Source: Pseudomonadota bacterium | GTDB taxonomy: Bacteria > Desulfobacterota > Desulfobacteria > Desulfobacterales > JAHIVH01 | DNA length: 64,000 bases | Assembly: GCA_018816735.1 (NCBI GenBank) | Contig: JAHIVH010000099.1 | Location: forward strand, 1 to 64,000 | Reading direction: 5' to 3' | Part shown: positions 27,169 to 35,893 of the stretch, in pieces | Position numbering within the stretch: the first letter of the stretch is position 1 | How the letters are laid out: each line of letters starts with the position of its first letter | Notes under the pieces: generated by a model | Seen by the model: the letters and a program-made list of their open reading frames with translations, nothing else | The model's database searches: none | Told to the model about the DNA's origin: nothing | Translations under genes and position numbers: made by a program

Positions 27169-27705
27169 TTAGGGTAACCCTGCCTTTCTGCCAGCTTCCG
27201 CTGCCTTCATGCATAACGGAAGGGCGCCGTTTTTGTTTATAAATTCATGCTCAATGCTTTTTAACAGATTGTCAAATGCCACAATATTGCTTCTTGCCAC
27301 AAATGCGGCAAGTGCAACAATGTTGGCAGATTTGGGATCTCCCAGGTCCTTTGCAATTTCATTCACAGGGACCCTGAGTTCTTCAATATCGTCTCTTCCC
27401 GAACCGATTTTGATCAGGGAGCTGTTGATCAATATAATTCCTTTGGGTTTGATGAGCGGCGCGAATTTTTTTAAGGAGGGCCGGTTCATTGCGACAAGAT
27501 GCAGGGGATTTCTGACCACAGGTGAATTGATCACCTTTCGGCTGATAAAGACCATGCAATAGGCTGTTCCCCCGCGCATTTCAGGGCCATAAGACGGAAT
27601 CCAGACCACCTGATGGCCTTCTTCCATGGCAGCATGGGCAAGAATTTTTCCACTTGAGAGAATGCCCTGGCCGCCAAACCCGGCAAACATGACTTCATGC
27701 TGCAT
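27169..27705 (-). CDS. 2-oxoacid:ferredoxin oxidoreductase gamma subunit
   Basis: The 178-residue product starts MQHEVMFAGFGGQGILSSGKILA, the signature of the gamma domain (the FGGQG motif), and continues with PSYGPEMRGGTA. This subunit completes the four-subunit CoA-dependent oxidoreductase. ATG 27705 is favoured over 27708 because AGGAGG lies at better distance. The gene overlaps the beta gene by eleven bases. It ends the operon that begins near 32159. Confidence 0.93.
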   Translation of the reverse strand: MQHEVMFAGFGGQGILSSGKILAHAAMEEGHQVVWIPSYGPEMRGGTAYCMVFISRKVINSPVVRNPLHLVAMNRPSLKKFAPLIKPKGIILINSSLIKIGSGRDDIEELRVPVNEIAKDLGDPKSANIVALAAFVARSNIVAFDNLLKSIEHEFINKNGALPLCMKAAEAGRKAGLP

Positions 27706-28456
27706 CATTACCTCCTTGTGAATCCGGTGTTTTAAATTCGCCCAGCGGATAGTAGGGGAGAAGGGTTGTTTCTGCCCAACTCAAAGCTTCAACAGGTGTC
27801 ATCCCCCAGTTTGTCGGGCAGGTGCTGATGACTTCCACCAGACTGAAACACCGTCCTTCACATTGATACTCAAATGCCTTTTTGATGGCTTTTTTGGCTT
27901 TTATAACATACTTCGGGCTGATAACGGTCTGCCTTGTGATATAGGCAGGTGTCATCAGTGCGGAAAGGAGTTCTGCCATTTTCATCGGCATGCCTGTTTG
28001 TTCCACATCCCGGCCAAACGGGGTGGTGGTTGTCTTTTGTCCGGGCATGGTCGTGGGGGCCATCTGGCCGCCGGTCATCCCATAGACGGCATTGTTGATG
28101 AAAATCGTCGTAATTTTTTCTCCCCGGTTTGCCGCATGGATAATTTCAGCCGTTCCGATGCTTGCAAGGTCACCATCCCCCTGATAGGTAAACACCATGA
28201 GATCAGGCCGAACCCTTTTGATGCCTGTCGCAACGGCAGGGGCTCTGCCATGGGCGGCTTCCATGAAATCAAAGGAAAAATAATTGTAGGCAAGCACCGC
28301 ACATCCCACAGGCGCTACACCGATGGTTTTTCCCCGGATCCCCAGCTCGTCAATGACTTCTGCAACCAACCGGTGAACAATGCCGTGGGTGCAACCCGGA
28401 CAGTAGTGCGTATCTTTTTCAGAAAGCGCCACAGGTCTTGTAAATGTCTTTCCCAT
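27695..28456 (-). CDS. 2-oxoacid:ferredoxin oxidoreductase beta (TPP-binding) subunit
   Basis: The 253-residue product has the N-terminal CPGCTHGI motif and the thiamine diphosphate/Mg2+ motif GDGDLASIGTAEIIHAANRG with the following NN (FINNAVYGMTGGQ). These belong to the beta subunits of ketoglutarate or ketoisovalerate ferredoxin oxidoreductases. ATG 28456 is chosen because GAGGAG is then seven bases upstream; ATG 28462 is almost on top of it. With the alpha and gamma subunits it oxidatively decarboxylates a 2-oxoacid to acyl-CoA and reduced ferredoxin. The exact substrate is not decidable from sequence. Confidence 0.94.
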   Translation of the reverse strand: MGKTFTRPVALSEKDTHYCPGCTHGIVHRLVAEVIDELGIRGKTIGVAPVGCAVLAYNYFSFDFMEAAHGRAPAVATGIKRVRPDLMVFTYQGDGDLASIGTAEIIHAANRGEKITTIFINNAVYGMTGGQMAPTTMPGQKTTTTPFGRDVEQTGMPMKMAELLSALMTPAYITRQTVISPKYVIKAKKAIKKAFEYQCEGRCFSLVEVISTCPTNWGMTPVEALSWAETTLLPYYPLGEFKTPDSQGGNDAA

Positions 28457-28479
28457 TATCATGCTCCTCGTTTAATGGG

Positions 28480-29550
28480 TTACAGTTTCAACCCTTTGAT
28501 CATTTCCATCAGTTCTTTTGGCGGTGGAATTTCCCCGCCGCATTTGCCATACCATCTGACCGGACACTTGCCCTGAACCGATCGTTCCACGTCCTCCACC
28601 ATCTGGCCCATGCTCATTTCAATGCTCAAGACCATTTTGCAATGCGCTTTGGCAGCAGCTTCACGGATTTTCTTTTCCGGAAACGGGAAAAGGGTTTTAG
28701 GCCTTAAAAGACCGACTTCAATACCTTCCTCTTTCAGTAAATCCACGGCTGTCTTGCATACTCTTGCCATGGTGCCATAACTTACGATCAGGACTTTATA
28801 GGGTTTGGTCATATTATAGGTTTCAAATCTGACTTCCTTTTTCCGGATTTGATCATACTTCTCTTTAAGGAGGAGGTTATGGGTATTCATGGTTTCCGGA
28901 TCAAGGATCAATGATTTGACTATATTCCGTTTTTTGCTTTTTCTCGTGTCCATGCCGTTTGCCGCCCATTTGTTCTTCCTTGTGGGCTTGACAATCAGGT
29001 TTTCCGGGAATTCAACAGGCTCCATCATCTGACCGATCAGCCCGTCGCCAAGGATCATCACCGGATTACGGTATTTTTCAGAAAGCGGAAACGCCATCAT
29101 GACCATTTCAACCGCTTCCTGGACAGAAGAAGGGGCTAAAACAATCAACCGGTAATCGCCGTGTCCGCCACCTTTTGTGGCCTGAAAATAATCTGCCTGA
29201 GACGGTAAAATGCCGCCAAGCCCGGGGCCTGTCCTCATGATGTTGACGAATACAGCCGGAAGCTGGGCACATGCGATAAAACTTAAAGCTTCACTCATCA
29301 GGCTGATTCCTGGCCCTGATGAGGTCGTCATGACTCGTTCACCGCACCCTGCGGCACCAAAGACCATATATCCGACAGCGATTTCACTTTCTCCCTGCAG
29401 AAACACCCCCCCTTTCTCAGGGAGTTTTCTGGCCATATATTCCGCCACTTCAGACTGCGGCGTAATGGGATAGGCAAAATAATTCAGGCAGCCTGCCCTG
29501 ATAGCCGCTTCAGCAATGGCTTCATTGCCTTTCATCAAAACTTTTCCCAT
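28480..29550 (-). CDS. 2-oxoacid:ferredoxin oxidoreductase alpha subunit (VorB/KorA-like)
   Basis: The 356-residue product starts MGKVLMKGNEAIAEAAIRAG after GGAGG, followed by YPITPQSEVAEYMA, the family motif. GESEIAVGYMVFGAAGCGERVMT and SSGPGISLMSEALSF are also typical of the alpha/pyrimidine-type domain. The later VLIVSYGTMARVCKTAVDLLKEEG and GLLRPKTLFPFP are the C-terminal transketolase-like domain. The likeliest substrate class is a branched-chain 2-oxoacid (Vor type) or 2-oxoglutarate. Frames extending upstream to 29643 would run into the ferredoxin gene and lack a ribosome binding site. Confidence 0.94.
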   Translation of the reverse strand: MGKVLMKGNEAIAEAAIRAGCLNYFAYPITPQSEVAEYMARKLPEKGGVFLQGESEIAVGYMVFGAAGCGERVMTTSSGPGISLMSEALSFIACAQLPAVFVNIMRTGPGLGGILPSQADYFQATKGGGHGDYRLIVLAPSSVQEAVEMVMMAFPLSEKYRNPVMILGDGLIGQMMEPVEFPENLIVKPTRKNKWAANGMDTRKSKKRNIVKSLILDPETMNTHNLLLKEKYDQIRKKEVRFETYNMTKPYKVLIVSYGTMARVCKTAVDLLKEEGIEVGLLRPKTLFPFPEKKIREAAAKAHCKMVLSIEMSMGQMVEDVERSVQGKCPVRWYGKCGGEIPPPKELMEMIKGLKL

Positions 29551-29561
29551 ATGTCCTCCAT

Positions 29562-29795
29562 TTATTTTTTGAGCTTCCTTTTTATATTCCCGGAGGTAAT
29601 TGAAATGGCCACATCCGGGCACATCATATAGCAGCTCCCGCAATAGATGCAGTCACCTGGCCGGGCCTGAAATGCGGGATAATACCCTTTTTTATTGAGT
29701 TCATCCGAGATTTCGAGAACGTTTTTGGGACAGAAATTCACGCAAAGCCCGCATCCCTTGCAGCGTTCACAATCAATTGCAAATATATAACTCAT
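29562..29795 (-). CDS. 2x[4Fe-4S] ferredoxin-type delta subunit
   Basis: The 77-residue product has two complete ferredoxin motifs, CERCKGCGLCVNFCP and CIYCGSCYMMCP, about 30 residues apart. It is the first gene of the 2-oxoacid oxidoreductase cluster proper and delivers electrons from the TPP subunit to ferredoxin. In comparable enzymes this is the delta subunit. It starts just before GAGGCC, about eight bases upstream of the ATG. Function as subunit rather than free ferredoxin is inferred from position. Confidence 0.93.
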   Translation of the reverse strand: MSYIFAIDCERCKGCGLCVNFCPKNVLEISDELNKKGYYPAFQARPGDCIYCGSCYMMCPDVAISITSGNIKRKLKK

Positions 29796-29843
29796 ATAAA
29801 AGGCCTCCTCATCATAGAGAGGGTTAAATGGTTGATGCCCACT

Positions 29844-30557
29844 TTACAGCTGCGCCTTCCAGGGCGGCAGAAGCCGCCTGTTTACCGGCAGGACCGGACA
29901 GGAAAACGTCTTCATATGGGGCCGGTCCATCAGTGTTTCCGGTATAGTAATAAATTCTACAGGCAGTCTTGCTTTTTTCGATAGCGTCTGGATAAAGACA
30001 TACCCTTTTTCTACCGTTTCCTGGTCTGTTTCATCGATGAGATTCGCATTTCCGATCAACCCTGTGACCTTCAGCCTGGAGGCGTTCTCAATCCTGTCTT
30101 TCATGGCCATGCACATATCTTCTGTTCCCGTATCCGGTTGGAGGGGATTGACGACCTGGAGCATATGCACGGGTTTGGATTTTAAAAGGTCGTAGAATGT
30201 TCCCAGAATGTTCGCACCTTTCTCATGGCCACCGCAGTCAATGATGGTCAGTTCTGTAGGCGTTCGGATCAGGCCTGCTATTTTCGGATTGAGTGCGGGA
30301 AAGTCCGCATTGAGGTACTCTTTTTCAGGAAGAATCATCCGGATTTGGTTTTCGGAAAGAAGCGTTCCGGCTTCACGGGTTCTGAAATACAGGTTGACAA
30401 TATCCAGATCAGCAACTGTGACATCCAGGCCCTTTTCTTTCATGAAAAGAGCAAGATTAATGGCAACTTCGGTTTTACCGCTGCCGTAGTTACCCACAAT
30501 AATCACAATTCCTTTTAATAAAATACCCACGTTCACCTTTCTTTTCGTGGTTTTCAT
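29844..30557 (-). CDS. P-loop ATPase (MinD/ArsA/CbiA-like) of the 2-oxoacid oxidoreductase cluster
   Basis: The 237-residue protein has a Walker A motif GNYGSGKTEVAINLA near residue 22, VADLDIVNLYFRTREA and a switch-like TIIDCGGHEKG, as in SIMIBI-class ATPases. Similar genes are often labelled CbiA-like. ATG 30557 lacks a clear ribosome binding site; GTG 30530, right after AAAGGTG, is a credible alternative and would remove nine residues. It lies upstream of the ferredoxin-type subunit on the same strand. A role in cofactor insertion or regulation of the oxidoreductase is conceivable but not shown. Confidence 0.8.
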   Translation of the reverse strand: MKTTKRKVNVGILLKGIVIIVGNYGSGKTEVAINLALFMKEKGLDVTVADLDIVNLYFRTREAGTLLSENQIRMILPEKEYLNADFPALNPKIAGLIRTPTELTIIDCGGHEKGANILGTFYDLLKSKPVHMLQVVNPLQPDTGTEDMCMAMKDRIENASRLKVTGLIGNANLIDETDQETVEKGYVFIQTLSKKARLPVEFITIPETLMDRPHMKTFSCPVLPVNRRLLPPWKAQL

Positions 30558-30698
30558 GATAACAGGACTTCGTGACTACATCATGATTTTACTGTATCTG
30601 CATGAACACATGCCGCATATCTGTTTTCCATTATATCAGACGTCATCCAAATTAAAAAGAGGATACTCTATTTTACGACTAAAGCATGAGACGGACAA

Positions 30699-31169
30699 TC
30701 AGGCCCTCAGCGTGGCAATGAGCCTTTTGGGATGGCTTAGGAGGGCAAGGGCCGAAACAATACTTGTGCAGATGACATCTGCCGAAGAGAGGGTGCCGGA
30801 AAATGCCCCCTCATCCTGGATGACGGCAATGCCAAGGCCTGATTCCTTGAGCATGAGCCGGTCATTTCTGCCGTTTCCGATGCTGACTGTACGCGCACTG
30901 CCAAGCTTGAGAATGAAGTCTTTTTTTGCAATATCCTGGTTGTCCTGAGAGAGGATGACCAGTTTACAGGGGATGGATTGAAGATGGGTTTTGGCTTTGC
31001 CAAAGGTATCTGCTGTAATTACATAAATATTCAGGTTCCCGGATAATTGTTTAAGAGCCGGGGCCACTCCCGGTATGATCATGCCATCATGGGCCAGGGT
31101 GCCGTTATAGTCTAAAACCAGATTGTCAAGCTGGAGATGCCGGTATCCGGGAATGTCTATTTCAATCAT
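30699..31169 (-). CDS. HAD-superfamily protein, soluble P-type ATPase-like phosphatase
   Basis: The 156-residue product has the HAD motif I DYNGTLAHDG, where the second acidic residue is Asn as in the soluble P-type-ATPase-like subgroup, motif II ITADTFGKAKTHL, and motif III/IV GNGRNDRLMLKESGLGIAV. These are catalytic-core residues for a phosphohydrolase. No cap domain or membrane part is seen. It starts nine bases after CheX and is followed by 141 bp to the P-loop ATPase. The substrate is unknown. Confidence 0.8.
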   Translation of the reverse strand: MIEIDIPGYRHLQLDNLVLDYNGTLAHDGMIIPGVAPALKQLSGNLNIYVITADTFGKAKTHLQSIPCKLVILSQDNQDIAKKDFILKLGSARTVSIGNGRNDRLMLKESGLGIAVIQDEGAFSGTLSSADVICTSIVSALALLSHPKRLIATLRA

Positions 31170-31178
31170 GTGTTTGCT

Positions 31179-31658
31179 TTAACTGTGTTTGTCTCGGGTT
31201 TCTTCTATACAGATTTCAATCATGAACCGGCCGTCTTCTGTCCTGAAGGGAATGGCGATAATCGGACTATTTGACATATGTCTGATTTCATGGTTTTTTC
31301 CGGTAATTATGGTCGGGATGGCCGCTTTGAACACCTTCCCCTTTTCGGAAAGCTCTTTCCTTGCCTGACCGGAAATCATATTGGTGATTTCACCCACGGC
31401 ATCCCGGATCTCCTCGTTAATCATTTCTATTTTTTCTCCCAGGAGGTTCGAGACAATCTTCAGGATGCTTTTCTCATCGAACGTAACGGAAATGGACCCT
31501 TTTGCAATTCCTGACAGACCGATAATCCCTGTCACATCACCTCTGCCGACGGCATCTTTTTTGAGATACGGCTTTTCCGCATGACATGTAACCTTTGCCA
31601 TGATTTCTAATACACTTACGGTTGCATTGATAAATGGATTGGCAAGCGAGACGTCCAT
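31179..31658 (-). CDS. cheX: CheX-type phosphatase of CheY-P
   Basis: The 159-residue product matches CheX of the CheC/CheX/FliY family: ANPFINATVSVLEIMAK at the start, then DVTGIIGLSGIAKGSISVTFDE, and the catalytic stretch DAVGEITNMISGQARKEL, in which the E and N of E-x-x-N are the phosphatase residues. CheX removes the phosphate of CheY. The window's chemotaxis operon has no CheZ or CheC, so this gene, 1.6 kb upstream on the other strand, is a good candidate for the missing phosphatase. It sits between a cNMP-binding protein and a HAD protein. Confidence 0.85.
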   Translation of the reverse strand: MDVSLANPFINATVSVLEIMAKVTCHAEKPYLKKDAVGRGDVTGIIGLSGIAKGSISVTFDEKSILKIVSNLLGEKIEMINEEIRDAVGEITNMISGQARKELSEKGKVFKAAIPTIITGKNHEIRHMSNSPIIAIPFRTEDGRFMIEICIEETRDKHS

Positions 31659-31685
31659 ACCGTTTCCTCTCAGATATATATTTTT

Positions 31686-32159
31686 TTAATAAGGGGGATT
31701 GCTTCGAATGCCGTTACGCCATTTGAAATTGGTATCGATCAATCGACGGGACAGGGTGATGGCAATATTTTTCATGATCACATATCCAATTTTGTAATTT
31801 TCGGCAAACAGGTCTTTTAACTGGTTGCCATCCATTTGATATGCTTCGACTGTATCCAGGGCAATGACATGGGCGGACCGTCTTTTATTTTCAAGAAAAG
31901 CAATCTCTCCAAAAATATCACCCGGCCTCAGGATAACAATTTGCTCGCTTCCTGCCTCATTGTAACTGCTTGTGTCAAGCTCAATAGAAACCCTGCCGGA
32001 TTTAAGGATAAACAGATCCGAGCTGATATTGGATTCTTTTAGAATGATATCATTCGCTTCAAATCTTTTGGCCTTCATGATGCGTTGAATGCTTTCGAGA
32101 TCCTTTGAGCTCAGCCCAGTAAAAATGTCGTATTCGGAAATGGATTCTATGGTGATCAT
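31686..32159 (-). CDS. cyclic-nucleotide-binding-domain protein
   Basis: The 157-residue protein is a single cNMP-binding domain. LFILKSGRVSIEL, ILRPGDIFGEIAFLENKRRSAHVIALDTVEAYQM match the beta barrel and the phosphate-binding cassette (F-G-E then R-x-A), so ligand binding is possible. After residue 120 only a short helix follows and no helix-turn-helix, so it is not a Crp-type regulator by itself. It is first in the minus-strand operon with CheX. It may act on a partner by protein contact. Confidence 0.85.
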   Translation of the reverse strand: MITIESISEYDIFTGLSSKDLESIQRIMKAKRFEANDIILKESNISSDLFILKSGRVSIELDTSSYNEAGSEQIVILRPGDIFGEIAFLENKRRSAHVIALDTVEAYQMDGNQLKDLFAENYKIGYVIMKNIAITLSRRLIDTNFKWRNGIRSNPPY

Positions 32160-32368
32160 CAGAAAGTCCTTAAAATATCAAAATTGATTGAATTTTCCTA
32201 TCAGATGAATCCCTTTTGGTCAATCTGTCTTTTTAGTGGATTTTGCGATAATGCATTCATTTTGTATTTGACCCATTAATCATGTTGAGGTAACGTAACG
32301 CGGGAAAAAGCCCGCCAAATATGACTGGCAGGCATACGAGACGGAATATGACTAAAGGAAAGATGACG

Positions 32369-32761
32369 ATGACCCAAGATTTTGATGTAATATTTAAAGA
32401 TGATGTTCTTGCAGGCCTGGTTCCTGCAAATTTGTCAGATCAGTTTTTCGATGCATTGTATGGTGATGCAGATGAAGGTGCATATGATATCAGCCTCCAT
32501 TATGGGGGAAACAGCAATGATGAACTCAAATTTGAATTTCATCTGGACGAGAGGCCGGGTAAATGCCTTGCCTGCAATTTGACTTATGGTCTTCCGGAAG
32601 TTTTTTCCCGTCACCCCTTAATAAACATTAACGGTATTGTCAAAAATCTTGGAACGTTGCTGGACAGCAAATACACGATTTCCGGATGGAAAATAGGGCG
32701 CACCCGAGAACTCTCACGGAGACTTCATATCATTCCGTTAATTATTTCAGTAAAAGCCTGA
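32369..32761 (+). CDS. conserved uncharacterised protein
   Basis: The 130-residue product starts MTQDFDVIF, with AAAGGAAAG upstream; earlier in-frame ATGs at 32348 and 32363 are less well placed. The sequence SDQFFDALYGDADEGAYDISL and the later GKCLACNLTYGLPEVFSRHPLINING are distinctive. From memory, a family with this wording is common in Desulfobacteraceae and is sometimes mislabelled as a homeobox protein; this has not been checked. Two Cys (CLAC) could bind a metal or be redox-active. It is followed by a strong hairpin, suggesting a monocistronic unit. Function unknown. Confidence 0.75.
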   Translation: MTQDFDVIFKDDVLAGLVPANLSDQFFDALYGDADEGAYDISLHYGGNSNDELKFEFHLDERPGKCLACNLTYGLPEVFSRHPLININGIVKNLGTLLDSKYTISGWKIGRTRELSRRLHIIPLIISVKA

Positions 32762-32773
32762 TTTTTTAAAACT

Positions 32774-32794
32774 CTCCCGGCTTTTTGCCGGGAG
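32774..32794. terminator. hairpin terminator after the conserved protein gene
   Basis: CTCCCGGC (32774-32781) and GCCGGGAG (32787-32794) form an eight-pair stem with loop TTTTT, 13 bp after the stop codon. There is no T-run on the plus strand after the stem; on the minus strand it is followed by AGTTTTAAAAAA. It probably acts as a terminator, perhaps in both directions. Confidence 0.6.
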
Positions 32795-33238
32795 GGATCG
32801 TTCGTTCAGGCAAGTGAACCTGCGAGGGTGTCATGCATGCTTTTATTGCTTGAATTAAAGTATCGTTTTTTATTTTGATTTTCCTCAATTGATATGCTAA
32901 TATCCCCAGAAAATTAATGATTTCAGAAAAGAATGAAAACGGCTTGTCAGCCTTTCACCAAAAAAAAATAATACCAAAGACGTAACCTGATTTCGTACCA
33001 AAGACCGTATCTGAATGCAGGGATTTGCCAACTCACACTGACAGCACCGACGTCCATGCGTTTGATGATGAACGTGATGACATTTACAACAGAACGGATA
33101 CATTTTTCAAAATAAATACCCTGAAATATTAAGGATAGAAGGTGCCATAACGATTTTTGCCATGACGGATCATGTTTGATGCTGAAACCAAAAAAAATAC
33201 CCGGGGAAGGCAACTGCCAGGATACAGGTGATGTTCAC
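32795..33238. other. intergenic region before the chemotaxis operon
   Basis: No gene is supported here. A small second hairpin (GTTCA...TGAAC) lies near 32802. A weak sigma-70-like pair (TTGATT, 17 bp, TAATAT) occurs about 330 bp before the first chemotaxis gene. The region probably contains the operon promoter, but none of the signals is strong. Confidence 0.35.
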
Positions 33239-35041
33239 ATGAAAGAACCACCCATTGCGTTTTTACCTGATCAAATGGTCGATTTTTGTTCCTCATTGAC
33301 AGGAACGTTGCAGAATGTTGAGCCCCAATTCATCGAAATGGGAGCGTGCCTTCAAGGTATCAATCAGACAATTCACGCATTAATGGATCAGGTTATTAGC
33401 GCCAGCAGGCAAATGAAAGAAGGGGCGGTCCAGGACGACGGTTTTGCCGATGTTGTGAATGTGGTTACCAATTCCCTGAAAGAGTTGACCGGCTGTCAGC
33501 AGGAAATCGATGATAACCTGAATTCCGTCCATATCATCAAGGGGCATCTTGAGAAAATGGACCGGTCGCGCGAGCAGATCGAAATAATCGCAAAGCGTTT
33601 TCGTGCTGTCGGACTGAACATGGTCATAGAAAGCGCCAGATCAAGGGAAATGGAGGATAAATTTGGTATTATCGCCACAGAGGTCAAACAGCTGTCCGTT
33701 TCTATCAATCAGTTTATCAAGGATATGGAAGTCTGTTCTGAAGACTCCATGAACAGCCTTATGCTTGTGTTTAATACCATTTCTGACAGCAGGGATCATA
33801 TTAAATCACTTATCGAGAATGCAGAATGCGAGGCGCAGAAAACCATTCATGAATCAGAACAATTGGTGAAATTTTCCCTTAATCTTATGGACCAGGCTGA
33901 CAAGCAGTCACAGGATATATCGTCACAGATTGGTGAAGTGGTGATGGGGCTTCAATTTTCCGACAGAATGAAACAGACGGGTGAAGCTGTCATTTCCAGG
34001 CTACTTGACATATTCAAAAAAGACGGGTCAGGGGAAATGCCTGAAGACTTGTCTGATGATCCTGCTCATGAGACATATCAGCCTGTTTATGCAACGATTC
34101 ATTCCCAGCTGATTGTTCTGAAGCATATAAAACGCAATTTTGATGCTGTTTATGAGAAAAATGACAGGGCGTTTTCCGTAATCGGAAATGCGGTCAGGGA
34201 ATTGAACGAAAGCATTTCAAAGTTAAGCACGGCCGGAACGAATTATGATCCGTCCGGATCAACGCCGAAAAATGAAAATCCGGTTGTGGCACTCATCAAT
34301 GTATTGACCAATCTTAAAGCGCTTCTGATGGAAATAGACGGACTTATGCTTCAGTTGAGGGAAGGAACGAGCATTGCTGCCAAAAAAACAGGAAAACTTC
34401 TGCTTCAGGTGGAGAAGATCGAGGAAATCAGTTCCGAGACAAGCCGAAAGGCATTAAACGCGATCATTTCAGCAGGAAAACTGGGCGGTAATGGCTCTGC
34501 ATTAAACGCCCTTGCCAATGAAATGAAAGACCTCGCCAATCATTCCCGTGGTTTTGTAGCGAGCATGGAGGAGGTTTTAAGTGAGGCATCGCTGGCCATG
34601 AAAGATCTGGAAGACAGAATGGAAAAAGAAGTTAAAAATACCTCTTCAGATCAGGGACAAAGAAGAATCATGGAAGACCTGATAGTGAATGTGGATACCC
34701 GTCACAACTATTTTGAAAAAGCCGCTGTTATATCAGATCAATTTGCCCATGAACTGAATGAGAAAATGAGCCATGCGACAACCAAACTTGATTTTTTTCC
34801 GCCCCTTTCCCGGAAATTAAACTGTCACATCGACAGGCTTGAGTCGTTTTTGGGTATATTAAGGCCAAACGTGTCTGACAGGTTTATTGCTGCGCTGCCT
34901 GATGTTGTTATGGACGAAAAATTAGGTATGTTTACCGAGGCGGAAAATTCCTCAACTAATGAAAATGGATTGCCGGAAAACAGGAAAAATGAGGAAAGTC
35001 AGGGCGAAGATTTATTTGATGATAATATTGAATTATTTTAG
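33239..35041 (+). CDS. soluble chemotaxis-associated coiled-coil protein with two degenerate MCP tips
   Basis: The product (600 residues from ATG 33239, preceded by AGGTG; ATG 33179 is an alternative) has no membrane segment and is mostly helical. Two segments align by eye with the kinase-control tip of methyl-accepting proteins: near residues 113-153 (AVGLNMVIESARSREMEDKF, then GIIATEVKQLS) and near residues 400-437 (KALNAIISAGKLGGNGSALN, then ALANEMKDLA). In MCPs the tip reads LNAAIEAARAGE...GFAVVA-x-EVR-x-LA. Here both are degenerate, with the central E-A-A-R altered. The tail is acidic (EDLFDDNIELF). It heads the che operon, suggesting a cytoplasmic receptor-like or scaffold role. Confidence 0.75.
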   Translation: MKEPPIAFLPDQMVDFCSSLTGTLQNVEPQFIEMGACLQGINQTIHALMDQVISASRQMKEGAVQDDGFADVVNVVTNSLKELTGCQQEIDDNLNSVHIIKGHLEKMDRSREQIEIIAKRFRAVGLNMVIESARSREMEDKFGIIATEVKQLSVSINQFIKDMEVCSEDSMNSLMLVFNTISDSRDHIKSLIENAECEAQKTIHESEQLVKFSLNLMDQADKQSQDISSQIGEVVMGLQFSDRMKQTGEAVISRLLDIFKKDGSGEMPEDLSDDPAHETYQPVYATIHSQLIVLKHIKRNFDAVYEKNDRAFSVIGNAVRELNESISKLSTAGTNYDPSGSTPKNENPVVALINVLTNLKALLMEIDGLMLQLREGTSIAAKKTGKLLLQVEKIEEISSETSRKALNAIISAGKLGGNGSALNALANEMKDLANHSRGFVASMEEVLSEASLAMKDLEDRMEKEVKNTSSDQGQRRIMEDLIVNVDTRHNYFEKAAVISDQFAHELNEKMSHATTKLDFFPPLSRKLNCHIDRLESFLGILRPNVSDRFIAALPDVVMDEKLGMFTEAENSSTNENGLPENRKNEESQGEDLFDDNIELF

Positions 35042-35079
35042 GGCAAACACTTAATCCAGTCTGATCATATGAGGGAAAA

Positions 35080-35382
35080 ATGGGCATCAAGATTGAAACT
35101 GAAAAAAATTCGGTAGTTGTTAAAATTGACGGGCCTTTTGCGATCAATGAGGTGGGTGAAATAAAAACCGGGCTTGTTGAGGCGATTTCAGCAAAAAAAG
35201 ATTGTGCAGTTGACCTGACTGCCGTCACCGATTGTGACACTGCAGGCATTCAGCTTCTTGTGGCTGCCCAAAAAAAATCACAAGAGCTGAAACAAAAAAT
35301 GGTCATAGAAAAGATTTCCGAACCGGTGAGGCTGGCGCTTGACCGGCTGGGTTTAACGCGTGAAGATTTAAATCAGGGTTAA
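35080..35382 (+). CDS. STAS-domain protein of the chemotaxis operon
   Basis: The 100-residue product is a single STAS domain: VVVKIDGPFAINEVGEIKTGL, VDLTAVTDCDTAGIQLLVAA, VIEKISEPVRLALDRLGL. The usual phospho-acceptor in D-S/T-x-G is Thr here (DTAG). Such anti-sigma-antagonist-like proteins accompany some alternative chemotaxis operons. It lies between the MCP-like protein and cheY and may link the system to a partner-switching or phosphorylation event. No anti-sigma kinase is present in the window. Confidence 0.85.
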   Translation: MGIKIETEKNSVVVKIDGPFAINEVGEIKTGLVEAISAKKDCAVDLTAVTDCDTAGIQLLVAAQKKSQELKQKMVIEKISEPVRLALDRLGLTREDLNQG

Positions 35383-35440
35383 GGCTATTTTTTGATTTTT
35401 TATAATCAATTCGGCAAATTAAGATGAAAGGGATTACTAA

Positions 35441-35806
35441 ATGTCAAAAGTGATTATGACAGCAGATGATTCGGCAAGTGTAAGACAGATGGTCAGCTTT
35501 ACCCTGAAAGATGCAGGATATGAAGTCGTCGAGGCAACCGACGGTCAGGATGCCCTGGATAAAATTTCCAATTCCTCGGTGAATATGCTGATTACGGATT
35601 TAAATATGCCAAGAATGGATGGCATTGAATTGATCAGGGCGGTTCGGGCTATCCCCAAATTCAAATTTATTCCCATCATCATGCTGACAACAGAGTCTCA
35701 GGCGGAAAAGAAGCAGGAAGGCAAGGCTGCCGGTGCAACCGGGTGGATCGTAAAGCCATTCAAGCCGGATCAGCTTCTCGGGGTCGTAAAAAAAGTGTTA
35801 AGATGA
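35441..35806 (+). CDS. cheY: chemotaxis response regulator CheY
   Basis: The 121-residue protein is a stand-alone receiver domain. The acidic pair is at residues 9-10 (TADDSAS), the phosphorylation site is Asp53 in ITDLNMPRMDG, Thr follows in IMLTTES and the conserved Lys in WIVKPFKP. No output domain is attached, so it acts by protein contact, classically at the flagellar motor. It is located directly before cheA. GGATTACTAA precedes the ATG. Confidence 0.94.
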   Translation: MSKVIMTADDSASVRQMVSFTLKDAGYEVVEATDGQDALDKISNSSVNMLITDLNMPRMDGIELIRAVRAIPKFKFIPIIMLTTESQAEKKQEGKAAGATGWIVKPFKPDQLLGVVKKVLR

Positions 35807-35893
35807 TGTGCCACTGAGGAATTCAGATACAAGGCCGTTTGACCTTTACCGATAAAAAAGATTTGATCCACCCATAAAAAAAGAGGTGCAGAA

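Noticed and set aside
33100..33180. A sigma-54 promoter before the chemotaxis operon
   Set aside because: A GG...GC pair is present near 33141-33160 but with the wrong spacing and poor match to the TGGCAC-N5-TTGC consensus.
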